NCBI GenBank assembly: GCA_004151065.3
Contig: NWUY0300013097.1
Location: 124,117-160,328 of the forward strand
DNA: 36,212 nucleotides
Source: Larix sibirica
Taxonomy: Eukaryota > Streptophyta > Pinopsida > Pinales > Pinaceae
Direction of reading: 5' to 3'
Shown here piece after piece: positions 20,421-31,244 of this stretch. How positions within the stretch are numbered: the stretch's first letter is position 1; the number at the start of each line of letters is the position of its first letter. The notes below the pieces were generated by a model, which saw nothing but the letters and a program-made list of their open reading frames with translations, did not search any database and had not been told where the DNA came from. The translations under genes and the position numbers were made by a program.

Positions 20421-21174
20421 GGAAGTCACAACTGACTTCCCCTCTAGTCTCAGAGCCACCTCCCACACATCATTCTTCATGATGGAACTATACTCTTCAC
20501 CATGGCATCTCTCCAAACTTGATGTGTATCTCCCTCCTCGAAATTAGAAGGCTCTAACTCACGAAGACTAGTCACAACAGCCATGTAACTGTAAAATATC
20601 TTTGGTGATTTACTCTCTCTGACCTCCCTCATGGGTTTCCCCACAGACTCTATAGCCTCCTTCAAATTTTCTCTAATCCATATTGGATTTCTCTTCTCTG
20701 AAGTAGCCTCCTATTGAGAGATATTCCCCTGTACATCCTTTCCTGACAACTGTCTACCTAAAGAAGTAACACCTGAAGTCTGAGATTCTATGGCTGGTGA
20801 ACCTGCACCAAGTGAACCTAAATCATGTGAAAGTGAAACTTGTGAACCCGTGACTCGAGAACCTGTACATGGAGTACCCATAGACTGTTCCTCTGAATCT
20901 AAAGATCTTGTAACTTGTGAACTAGTCACTCATGATACATGTGACTCTACACCCTAAACCGTTGGACTATGAGATGTGCCCACCTGTGATGTAGGAGCCT
21001 GACGCTCCTCTTGCTCCGACTGTTGAGACTTTTTGAAGGCCCGGTCCTCCTCAAATCTCTCCTCCCTCCTCACAACAACTCTCTCTGTGTTGGAAGGTAT
21101 ATAGAGAAGGCCTTCGAAGTCTCATCGTAACCCACAAAGTTTCCTCTCTCTGTTGTGGCCTCAAAATTTGTTGT
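20421..21174 (-). pseudogene. Copia pol fragment (integrase C-terminus to start of reverse transcriptase)
   Basis: Read from 21174 downwards, it begins with FVGYDETSKAF and RREERFEEDRAF, the conserved end of Copia integrase. A Ser/Thr-rich linker follows, then PKIFYSYMAVVTSLRELEPS, FEEGDTHQVWRDAM and, after a one-base frameshift, SIMKNDVWEV. The order matches the integrase-RT junction of Ty1/copia polyproteins. Several stops and frameshifts show it is dead. Both ends coincide with an N in the sequence, so its placement depends on scaffolding. The lineage seems different from the full element at 23812-29079. Confidence 0.85.
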
Positions 21175-21229
21175 NGAAAAATTATTTACATATGAGTTTC
21201 TCACAATCGATCATCAAGCAAATCACTAA

Positions 21230-21734
21230 CTCCTAGGTAGGTTAAATATCCTAACATCGACTACAACGATTCAGAATGGGTTAGGGATGGTGATGACAGG
21301 AAGTTGACAGAATGGGTTTAGGACTCTTTGTTTTGGCCACAAAAACTAAATATTGTGGTGTACTTAGTGCTCACATACAAGCAATATGGATTTAACAATT
21401 CTTGGTAGAGTTTCTTTTTTCAGTTGATTCAACAATTGTAATATTCCATGATAACCAGAGTGTGATACAGGTTAATGCTAACAATCATGTTGCACACCAT
21501 AAGATGAAGCATGCAAAGTTTCATGCTCTCTGCTTGATACAATTGATACAACATTATGTTTCCAAGCTTGTCTTTTGCATGATTAATGATTAGATTGTTG
21601 ACATATTTATGAAGTCTTTTCCATAAGTTGTTTGTCAAACTTTGGGCTATGCTTGGGCTTCAGGAAGCTACAATTATGGGGTGTGGTGTAGAGAAGTAAT
21701 TTCACCTCCTAAATATCTACAACATTATGTTCAT
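21230..21734 (+). pseudogene. Copia RNase H fragment (3' end of a truncated element)
   Basis: The plus strand carries, in shifted frames, EWVRDGDDRK (RNase H start), then from about 21372 AIWIQQFLVEFLFSVDSTIV, FHDNQSVIQV and HHKMKHAKFHALCL, the C-terminal RNase H block of Ty1/copia. The same residues occur in the minus-strand element around 24557-24800 (QVVWIPQLLGEFGFSVNSTIV), so both belong to one family in opposite orientation. Upstream gag, integrase and RT are missing; the element is cut off near the N at 21175. Confidence 0.85.
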
Positions 21735-21740
21735 GGGGGG

Positions 21741-22155
21741 TGTTGGAACAATAGACCATGCTAATTCATCACACCTCTAGATCTTATGGAGACAAACAGT
21801 CAATAGTTGACTAGAAGAGTCAAATATGTGATGGGCTAGTTGATCAACTGATGGGATGACTAGGATTTTGACTAGTTGGACCGACCAATCGATGGAGGAT
21901 TCCAAGAGCTAACCGATTGGCCGAGCAGTTGGAACATAACCATCGACCATGATACAAACATGACATAATTCAGTAATGTTTGTATGTGTTATGACTCAAG
22001 TATGTGGGCACATTCTTCTTCACTTCAAAGGAGTTGGTTACATCTTGGAGCTATAAAATATGATCCCAATGAACAATGAATTTCGATGTATTATTATTTG
22101 TGATATGTTGTACTTAAGTATTTAATTGGTGTCTATCAACACTACTTTCTCCAGG
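21741..22155 (+). mobile_element. Copia 3' LTR, plus strand
   Basis: It starts TGTTGGAACAATAGACCATG right after a purine tract (GGGGGG at 21735-21740). It resembles the reverse complement of the LTRs at 23812 and 28626, including the GTCGACTA/TTGACTAG-rich block, the CTTGGAGCTATAAAA TATA-type block and the CTTTCTCCA end. The last few bases (expected CAACA) are lost at the junction with the next repeat. Confidence 0.85.
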
Positions 22156-23173
22156 AAATATAAAAACATTTGGAAAAAAAATAGAACAAAAATAAATGTG
22201 AACCATCTTACAAAAGGGAGAAATGTATTTCCCCCTTCTAGGTGCTTGTACTCTTTAGGTGCTTGTACTCTTCACCAAGATTTCTAGTTTTCCATTTTAA
22301 AATTATTCTTCTCTCTAATCCCTTTGATGCTCCAATTTGAGGACTAAGGATCTCACAAGTGTTAGAATCATGTCCAAAATGATCAAAATCATTAGAATTA
22401 TAACCAACAATTTTAGCCATGGCTCTTTGAGGAATTCCTTGGCCTTTCTCTTACATTGATAGTGCCTCTATTTGATATTTTTATCTATTTCAATCTATGT
22501 AACCCACACATATAAACAAAAGCATAAAATATTTAACAATGATAGATTAAAAAAACACATACTCGTCTTTCAATATAAGAAAAATATATCATATTCACAT
22601 TTATGAATTCTCCAATGATATTTATAAACTTACTTAATAAGAAGTGGTACACCACTTCTTAGAATAATCTCTATTTTTTTCAATTCCCTTGTTTCTCCAA
22701 CAATTAACATATAGGAAATATAAAAAGAGTTGAAAAAAAATAGAACAAAAGTACATGTAAACCATCTTACTAAAGGGAGATATGTATTCCCCCTTCTAGG
22801 TGCTTGTACTCTTCACCAAGATTTCTAGTTTTCCATTTTAAAATACTTCTTTTCTCTAATCCTTTAAATGCCCCAATTTGAGGACTAAGGTTCTTAGAAA
22901 TATTAGAATCATGTCTAAAACCATCAAAATCACTAGAATTGTAACCAACAATTTTAGCCATGGCTATGTGAGGAATTCCTTGGCCTTTCTCTTACATTGA
23001 AAATACCTCTATTTTATATTTTTATCTATTTCAATACATGTAACACACATTTAAACAAAAACATAACATTTAACAACAAAATATTAAAAAAACACGTACT
23101 CATCTTTCAATATAAGAAAATTATATCATATTCACATTTCTAAATTCTTCAATGATATTTATAAACTTACCTA
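22153..23173 (-). repeat. Tandem duplication of a conserved, unidentified segment
   Basis: Copies at 22153-22641 and 22711-23173 share AGGAAATATAAAAA..., the block CTTGTACTCTTCACCAAGATT, and a long tail ending ATGATATTTATAAACTTAC. On the minus strand both keep an open frame of 60-63 codons (22420-22238 and 22961-22770) beginning MAKIVGYNS and containing LSPQIGA.KGLE, ILKWKTRNLGEEYKHL. The frame is kept in both copies although the surrounding bases have drifted. I do not recognise the protein; a remnant exon or transposon gene is possible. Confidence 0.75.
22639..22660. repeat. Near-perfect palindrome
   Basis: AAGAAGTGGT, two bases, then ACCACTTCTT: 10-bp perfect arms, between the two copies of the 0.5-kb duplication. 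Confidence 0.8.
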
Positions 23174-23806
23174 AGAAGTAGTAAATAACACAAATTAATT
23201 TGGATTGTGACTAGGAGAACATAGATTAAGTGTCAAGTTATTTTTGTTCAAAAGAAGCCTCAAATGTCAAAATTCGAGCATTACTTTTGAGAACTTAGCA
23301 CACCATATTTTTGTGTGCCAACTCAAGAAGGCCAAGGAAATTTCTTACTACAATGACATTATATGCATACTAATGTCAAATTCTGACCTAAGTTACATCG
23401 AAATTTTGACCTAATAATGCAAAAAAGTGTCAAGGTATGTCCCATTTAAAATTTAAAAATAAATTTATATAAATGTCAAAATTTCAACATTTAAGAAAAA
23501 TGTGGGGAGATGAAATGAATTTAATATGAAATTCAACACTTCAATCAGAAAATAAAAATAAACAATAAAATTAAAAATACTTTAATGTTAAAATTGATGT
23601 CCTAATTAATGTCATATTTTGACCAAGTATAGTAGTGAGTTCATCTTGAATTTATTTACTCATTCCTCTAGAATTCTATTCAAATATTTTTGTGAGTATG
23701 CCCATGCATCAAGTGAGCTTGCACTACTAATTTGACTATATCAACTTGTTGAGGGTTAAGTGTCTTATTAATCTAAAAAAATGTGAGTGTCATTTCTATG
23801 GAGACA
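23174..23806. other. Intergenic stretch, nothing recognised
   Basis: AT-rich sequence between the duplication and the LTR element. No coding or structural signal seen apart from scattered TGTCAAA words. Confidence 0.5.
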
Positions 23807-23811
23807 ATACT

Positions 23812-24283
23812 TGTTGGAGAAAACACGGAATTTGAAATATTAGAGAGCTAACTATTCCAAGAAAAGGTGGTGTCGATGAACACCATTTCGGCACTTAAGC
23901 ACATCATATCACAATTGATAATACATTGAAATGCATTGTTCACACATTATTTGTGTTTGTATATTCAACCTATAGGGTCATACTTTTCATACTTTTATAG
24001 CTCCAAGATGTAACCAACTCCCTTGAATTGAGGAATAATTTGTCCACATACTTGGATCATAACACATAATGGTCTCCTTGAATTATGCCCTATTTGTGTC
24101 ATAGTATATGGTTTTGTTCCAACTATCGGCTAGTGGTTGGTTAGTCAACTCCTCTATTGATCAATCGGTCTAACTAGTCAAGATCCTAGTTATCTCATTA
24201 GGCGACCTCTTAGTCGACTATCGATTGTCTGTTTGTAGAAGATATAGAGGTTTGATGAAATAGAATGACTTATTGTTCCAATA
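23812..24283 (-). repeat. Copia 3' LTR
   Basis: On the minus strand it starts TATTGGAACAATAAG (first TG mutated to TA) after a purine-rich tract GATGGTTGGG, and ends TCTCCAACA. Length 472 bp. It is followed by the TSD ATACT (read on the plus strand). Confidence 0.9.
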
Positions 24284-24339
24284 CCCAACCATCAACATAA
24301 TGCTCTAGATATTCAATAGGTGAAATTACTTTTATACAC

Positions 24340-27300
24340 CCCACCATAATTATAGCTTCATGAAGCCCATGCATAGCTCAAAGTTTGACAAACTTATTTT
24401 TTGGTAAAGGCTTTGTAAAGATAACAACAATCTGATAATCATTCCAACAAATATTGACAACATAATATTATATCAATTGTCTTAAGTAGTGAGCATGAAA
24501 CTCCATATGCTTCATCTACTGTGTGAAATAGGATTGTCAACAACCAATATCGCACTCTAGTTATCACATAATATTACAATTGTTGAATTGACTGAAAAAC
24601 CAAACTCTCCCAAGAGTTGTGGAATCCATACCACTTGTGTGTCAATATTACTTGAACCATGATATTCAACTTCTATGGTTGAAAGAGAGACCCCCATTTT
24701 CTTCTTGCACCACCAAACCAAGGGTCCTAAATCAATGTGAAACACTCATCCAAATGGTGACTTCCTATCATCACCATCCCTGGTCGAATCCGAGTCAATG
24801 TAACTGACTAGTAATTCTATGGTATTAATGCAATATTCAATACCAAGTTGATAAGTGCCTTTGATATAACAAACAATTATCTTTGCGGAATTCCAATGGC
24901 TTTCTCAAGGATCCTGCATAAACCAAGAAACCACACTAACAACAAATGAAATATCAAGTTGAATGCAAGTTAAATAAACTAGACTATCGACCCGCTTTCA
25001 ATAAAGAGTCACGTTGAATCACAACGTGTCATAATCCTTCATCAACTTTACCCCCAACTGAAAAGGAGTAGCACAAGATTTACAGTCATTCATGTTAAAT
25101 CTTTGCAAAAGATCCATTACATACTTAGATTGAGAAATAAATATAGCACCATCCATCTATAGAACTTGAATGCCCAAAAGGAAATGTAAAAGACCAAGGT
25201 CATTGATTTCAAAGGTATCAACCAGTTGTTTCTTCAAACCAATATCAAATTTAAATTGTTGTTAGCAATGGCTAAATCATCCACATATAAGGAAACATTT
25301 AAGGTTTCACCATCTACATGTAAAACGCAAACGATGTGATCTAATTCACAACGTTTGAAACCAATATTGATATAGAAAAGATCGGTCTTCTCATACCAAG
25401 CCCTAAGGGCATGTTTCAAACCATACAAGGATTTCTTCAATCTACACACAAAATTGGAATCCTTCTCAAAACTAGGGGGTTTTCCATATAGATTTCTTCA
25501 TTCAAATCTCTGGGAAGAAAACCATTTTGACATCCATCTGATGTACCTCCCATCCAATTTGAGCAACAAGTGAACAAATTAGTCAAACCATTTCATCTTT
25601 ACAACAAGGGTAAAGGTTTCGGTGTAGTCGATGCCTTCTTATTGAGAAAAACCCTTTGCAACCAAATGAGCCTTATGTCTTTTAACAACATAGTGAGATG
25701 TGAATTTGATCTTATAGACTTCACTGTGTGGCTTCTTTGTAGTCATGGAACTAAATCCCACGTTTTATTCTTCATCAAGGAATGGTATTCTTCATCCATA
25801 ACATTTTCCCATTCAAAACGACCATGTGAATTTGCATATGTATTTGGATAACATGTCTCTAGCACATGTGCCATTAGAGTAACACTACCACACTATTTTT
25901 TACTTCTAGTCTTCCTTGAGTCGTTGATATATTTTCTATCAACTCTGGTAGCTTTAATTGTCTTAGCAACCCAACAAGGTAGACAAGAATTCTGAGATGA
26001 AGGTTTCCTTATCTTGATTGGTTCATCGGAAGGTTGATTAGGGGTCCTAAAGCTATTAGTCAATTCCATAGTCACTAGTTGAGTACAACTTGAAGCAATC
26101 GAGTTGACTATCAAGTCGAAACTCCAAATAGGGTTTGTTAATCATGTTTATGTCGTAATTTCAAAAGAATTGTTGCTCATCAAACCATAAGAGAAATTCA
26201 ACAGTTTAATACTTGAGGTATTTTCATAAAAGACAACATCTCTTTGAATTATGAATTATCCTTTGACTGGATCAAACAATTTGTAGTCTTTTGACTCTTC
26301 AAAGTGGGCCATCATGATGCAAGAATGACTCTTTGTTTCGAATTTCTTTGTGTAGTTGTTTGGAATGTGCACCCATGTAATACATCCAAACGTTCTAAGG
26401 CAATGCGATAATTATTTCCTTTCAGTCCATTTCTTAACGAAAATCATAAAAAGGATAACTCTAGTCAGAATAAGGTTCAACAAATAGTTTAAAGAGTGAA
26501 CACTATCTTCCCAGAAGCTAGTCAACAAAACTTTGGCTTGGAGAAAACAATGTGCCATGTTTACTAAGGTCCATTTTTTCCTTTTTTCTGCTCCATTCTA
26601 CTATGTATGTGAGGTGCAAATCTTTGCAAAGAGATTCCATTTTGTGACCCAAAAAATTTTCCCATATAGTATCCACCATTACATAATCTTAATCATTTCA
26701 CGGGTTGAGCACATTGTTTTTCAACTAATTCCCTAAATTCCTTGAACTTTCCAAAGACACGATGCTTATTTTTCAAGAAATATACCCAGGTGTACTTGAA
26801 AAAATCATCAATGAATGTTAAAATAAACCTCACACTTGATGGTGATGGTTTGTTTATGTAACATAGATTGTTGTGCACAAGTTCCAACTAATTCTTTTCT
26901 CTCCATGCCTTTTCAATATCAAAGGGACTCTGGTGATGACCCGGATCTACCAAGCATCCAGAGGGATCCAATTTCTTTAGGAGTATTTATTTTTCTTAAT
27001 TTTTCTACACGTAAAGGATTGATAGATCCNTTGTAGAGCACCTCGCTACTCTCGGTGCAATCGGAGGGAACACTTTTAGATAGTCCAACAACCATGTCAT
27101 GTTTCATCATTAGTTTCAAGTTTCAAAAATTTTAATGTCCAATTCATTCATACCAAACTTTGTTGCAGTCGTTGGGTTGAGTTGAGTGCAATCTTTCTAG
27201 TACCTCTATATTTGGGATCAAGAAACCTTTCAGCTACAATTTCCCAATTGTTCATATCATTCACAACAAACTGATCTAGCCAAAATTCAACTTTTTTTCT

Positions 27301-27590
27301 AGTCTAGGTAAGTTGGGGTATCGACAACATGTTCACATTCAAGTTGGGTGCATGATACACATTGGTAATTAGATCGTTTCGACATTCAATATTACCACAA
27401 CTAGCAACAATAAGTGCATAATCCTATTCTATAAAAAAAATAGCATAGCTTCACTTAAGGAAGAAAAGAGAAGCATTTTTAGCCATAAGGTGACAACAAG
27501 GGCAAAATAAACTATCCACTCACTCTAAGTAGTGTGTACATGTAGGGCCTAAGAAGTACTAACATAAAATGTATAATTTCCACCATACCT
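24340..27590 (-). pseudogene. Copia pol remnant (protease, integrase, RT, RNase H)
   Basis: Protease near 27510-27400 keeps the HLMAKNASLFSSL context, but the catalytic Asp-Ser-Gly is gone. The GAG-pre-integrase (MVVGL near 27090) and integrase core (26887-26693: ELVHNNLC, FIDDFFKYTWVYFLKN) show the first catalytic Asp changed to Asn. RT at 25449-25234 keeps LKKSLYGLK, RAWYEK and an intact YVDD. RNase H at 24800-24557 keeps SLSTIEVEY. Frames are broken in many places. The order is that of Ty1/copia. Confidence 0.9.
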
Positions 27591-27598
27591 TCTGGAAG

Positions 27599-28472
27599 TC
27601 AATGTTGAGCATTGGTTGATCGTTGAATGGACACCCCTGCTTTAAGTTTCTTGACCTTTTCTTCCAAATTGTTGGTCTTCTTCCAACAATCCTCCATATG
27701 TCCTAATTTACCACAATAATGATAGGTCTCCATCTTCCTATCCTTAATCAATTGATTACATTGCTTCTTGTTTTGGTCGATGCAATCCTTACTTTTCTCT
27801 GGGTTACCTCGTGAACCTCTTTCCTTTTAGTTTTTTTGACCTTTTCCCTTCAATGGATGGGCATGTTGCTTGATGCTTAATTTACCATCATCAATAAATT
27901 TCTCATGTGCCCTAATCAACAATCCACATAAAGGGTCAAAGGTTTAGTCTCAACTGTCTTCTTTTCATGATGCCCAACTAGCATGAAGCGATGAACATAA
28001 TACATCATAAGGTGCCTTTAGATTCATGAGGATCAGTTCAATGAACTGACCATCAGTCTTCAAAAATTCCTTACCACATATACACAATTTAAATTGTAAC
28101 TTATTCACACAAGCCAAACAGTCCTTGATCCTTTCAAAGGAAAGAGGATCCAAATAGATCAACTATTTCACAATCTGCATAAATTAACTTTCGTCAACTT
28201 TATCAAACATACAATTTATTCTAGACCTAATGAGTACAATCAATCCCACTTGTATGAAAGTGAATCTCCCTTGAAATGTAGGTGATAATCAGCCCTACAA
28301 CCTCATCCTTCTTCCCATCAATGACAAAATTCTACTAATAATCCTTCAAATCTAGGATCGTGATCTTGGTAAACTATCAAAGAGCCTTACTTTTCAACAA
28401 GGTCTCTATATATTGTGCTTGTATTCCATATTCGTGACCATTCAAGATCAAGGGTTCTTGCTTGGAAGCCAT
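27599..28472 (-). pseudogene. Copia gag remnant
   Basis: ATG at 28472 opens MASKQEPLILNGHEYGIQAQ, a typical Copia gag start, and ETLLKSKAL follows. A UBN2-type gag core lies at 28162-27965 (RIKDCLACVNKLQF, GQFIELILMNLKAPYD). A zinc knuckle lies at about 27730-27690, YHYCGKLGHMEDC, in which the first Cys of CCHC is replaced by Tyr. Stops interrupt the frame several times, starting about 30 codons after the ATG. It ends at TGA 27601-27599. It cannot make a working capsid protein. Confidence 0.88.
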
Positions 28473-28612
28473 AACATTGATCTGTCAATCTAAAGCCCGA
28501 TATAGTTTGCAAGTCAAAACCTAGAGTCAACAAAAAATAGATCGAACTCAATAAGTGTGTCCCGCTGACACCTCAAAAGACTCATAAACAAAAGGTTGTG
28601 AATCAAACCAAC

Positions 28613-28625
28613 AACTTTAATACCA
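28613..28625 (-). other. Copia primer binding site
   Basis: TGGTATTAAAGTT follows the 5' LTR directly. It resembles the TGGTATCAGAGC sequence by which plant Copia elements pair with initiator tRNA-Met. Confidence 0.8.
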
Positions 28626-29079
28626 TGTTGAAGAAAATAGACAATTATAAATATCATAGAGCTAATCATTCCAAAAACGGGTGGTGTCGATAGACACCAT
28701 TTCAACACTTCAACCCATATCACAATCGACAATACATTGAAATGCATTATTATATTTGACCCATAGGATCATCCTTTTATAGATCCAAGATGTAACTAAT
28801 TCTCTTGAACTACAGAAGAATTTTTTCACATACTTGAATCATAGCACATCACAACCTCCTTAAATTCTACCATGTTTGTGCCATAGCCAATGGTTTTGTT
28901 CCAATTGTCAGACCAATCATTTGACTAGTCGACTCCTCCATTGGTCCAACTAATTGAGAGCCTAGTCAACCAATTAGTCGACCAATCATTCAACTCTTTT
29001 AGTCAACTATCGACTATCAATTGTTTGCCTCCATAAGACCCATCGATGTGATGAATTAGCATGACTCGTTGTTCCAGCA
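28626..29079 (-). repeat. Copia 5' LTR
   Basis: On the minus strand it starts TGCTGGAACAACGAG (family start TGTTGGAACAA) and ends TTCTTCAACA. Length 454 bp. It aligns along its whole length with 23812-24283 but with many substitutions and small gaps. Confidence 0.9.
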
Positions 29080-29084
29080 ATACT

Positions 29085-29660
29085 CATGTTAGTGATTTTT
29101 ACTTGCATTGTATAATCATTGAGAGAAAAAAATATTATAACATGCTTGTAAATTGTCATTTCCATTTTTTGTAGTCTCACATAAACTTCTTGTTTTTCAT
29201 CATCATGTGGATCTAAATTTGAATTTTTTGTCATTATCACCAATGCTTTGAATTTTGGTAATTCTTGGGAGTTAAAAAATTGTAACCATCAATTATATAT
29301 TGTCTTCGTATTCTTCATCCTCGTTTTCTTTTATGGTTTCCCATATCAATATCCACTAGTTTAATAGAATTTATATGCTTCTTTTTCCTTGAAAAATAAT
29401 CATCACTCACCATAGTACTCTTATAAATGTGTTTGTTATTAACCATGAAAAAAATATTTTGGATAATTAACTTAATCAAATAGGGCACATGGTAGACACC
29501 CAAATATGCCAATATGTATCAATTGAGAAACCTTCTAGAGTTATATACCAAGAAAATAATGTTTTTCTTTTTCTCTAAGATGGGCTTTGATACTACAAAG
29601 ACAAAACAAACATGTTTTTTTATTTGATTTCAGATGTCATAACTTATTCAACCAACATTG
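29085..29660. other. Intergenic stretch, nothing recognised
   Basis: Short open frames on the minus strand (29243-29007, 29512-29315) match no family I know. Confidence 0.45.
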
Positions 29661-29670
29661 AAAGGATGAT

Positions 29671-29765
29671 TTGGAACACAACAACTTGTACCCCCATGGG
29701 TATAAGTTGGAACACAACTTGTACCCCCCATGGGTACAAGTTGGAACACAACAACTTGTCAACTT
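29671..29765 (+). repeat. Tandem repeat of 34-36 bp whose units form hairpins
   Basis: Units start TTGGAACACAAC at 29671, 29707 and 29741. Units 1 and 2 contain ACTTGTACCC...GGGTA.AAGT; in unit 2 AACTTGTACCC (29717-29727) is the exact reverse complement of 29732-29742. The third unit is truncated before the palindrome is complete. Confidence 0.85.
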
Positions 29766-29949
29766 GTATTAGGAAAAATTATGGCATTTCCCCCTGTGTA
29801 TAGATGTTTAAAGAAGGACGAAATTATAATTGTTATTCACTCCATTAAGGCATATGAAAAAATGGTACCCCAGTGTTTTTTGATTGCTTTCACTATCAAC
29901 ATTTATAACTTTTTTTGCATAATACAAAATCGGACTCAATTAATTTTTG

Positions 29950-30080
29950 TATTTTCTAAGACTTCATTGATTTCCTTATCCATGCTTTGTAAAATCCATT
30001 CACTACATTGATTCCACTTCATACCCATGCAAACTAGACTTCATTGATTTTCTTATCCATGTTTTGTTAAAACCATTTAT
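29950..30080 (+). repeat. Short direct repeat
   Basis: ACTTCATTGATTTCCTTATC-CATG-TTTTGT type text occurs near 29960 and again near 30040, about 80 bp apart. Confidence 0.6.
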
Positions 30081-31070
30081 AACTAAAAATGTTCTTTGTG
30101 GATTCCATTTAAACAAATTACACTTGGGAAAATTTGCAAAAATGGATTTGAACTTGAAAATTTCTCTAACAACGCTTAATCCTACTCACTTGACGCACTT
30201 GATGGTGGGTGGTCTTGATGTTCATTTAAACAAACAATATGAAACTCAATCTTGTTCAAAAAGATGCTAAAATAGTCTAGTTGAGGCAATGTAAAGTTGC
30301 CTCATCACATAGGTTGAGCATGAGCATGCATGAAAATCTAATGGATGAATGCAAGGTAAAGAAAAGTTAAACACCAAGGGACAACAATGAGCTATCAAGA
30401 GGAAGCTAAACTAACAAAGAGGTAGATGAAGTATCACACAAAAATTGGAAGGTGAGCTAACACAAAAGATACGAGTTGGTTTATGAGTGAATAAATAGTA
30501 GTAGAATTATTAGTTGATTTGGAGTCATATTATCAAAGTTAAGTAGACAATCAAGGGCACATACTGACATTGTAATCTTTGTAAAACATTCAATTGTTAA
30601 TGAAGAGTATGTCATAATCCTTGTGCATGTAAATCGGTCCTCTTATGTTGTCTCAGTGATTATTTGAGGTTGCATTCACACATTTGTGTTTTAATTGAGA
30701 ATTGTATTGTTGTGAGTAGGTGAATTAGACATGCTACACCTCCATTTGCAACAATCAAATTTATCCTATCCCTTTTCTCCTCAATCACAACCCCTCTTCA
30801 AATTGCTCAAATTCATGGCTTGACTTTGAGATTCTTTAACAAGTCTTCACATATGAGCTCTTGCACAATCATATGTAGGTTGCCTTCTAGGCATTCTCCA
30901 ATCAAGTAAATCAACTGCCTATTATGTTGAAATTCCTTTTGATACTCTAAATATGCCAACTCAAGCTTTTATACTTATCATCAATGTCTTCAATGTCATA
31001 CAATAATATTTCCACACGTGTTTCTTTAGTATATTTTTGTTTTCCACATGAACACCCCATCCTACAAGGA
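30081..31070. other. Intergenic stretch, nothing recognised
   Basis: No coding exon or structural repeat recognised. Open frames are short. Confidence 0.5.
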
Positions 31071-31165
31071 ATCAATACACCTCCAAAAGTCATTTTAATT
31101 ACAATGCAAAAAATAGGGATCAATACACCTCCAAAAGTCATTTTAATTACAATCCGAAAAATATT
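31071..31165 (+). repeat. 48-bp tandem duplication inside an open frame
   Basis: ATCAATACACCTCCAAAAGT and the following bases occur at 31071 and again at 31119, a period of 48 bp. On the minus strand the duplication keeps the frame, giving a doubled 16-residue block IVIKMTFGGVLIP in an 84-codon frame (31201-30947) that goes on with RMGCSCGKQKY. The protein is not recognised. Confidence 0.8.
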
Positions 31166-31244
31166 TCTATGTGGCTTGGTCTTCTGAGGGTCCAACTCCA
31201 TGCCACATTCCTCTTGAATGTTGGCTCACCCTACACCCTAAATC

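Larger units (their letters stand above)
23812..29079 (-). mobile_element. Ty1/copia LTR retrotransposon, structurally complete, inactive
   Basis: A 5,268-bp element on the minus strand with two LTRs, primer binding site, gag, protease, integrase, RT and RNase H in Copia order. ATACT lies directly outside both ends (23807-23811 and 29080-29084), the 5-bp target-site duplication expected of Copia integration. Many stops, frameshifts and lost catalytic residues, plus clearly diverged LTRs, show an old insertion. A single N and a non-Copia stretch interrupt it near 27030. Confidence 0.93.

Noticed and set aside
25570-25851. 93-codon plus-strand frame
   Set aside because: Antisense shadow of the Copia reverse transcriptase region.
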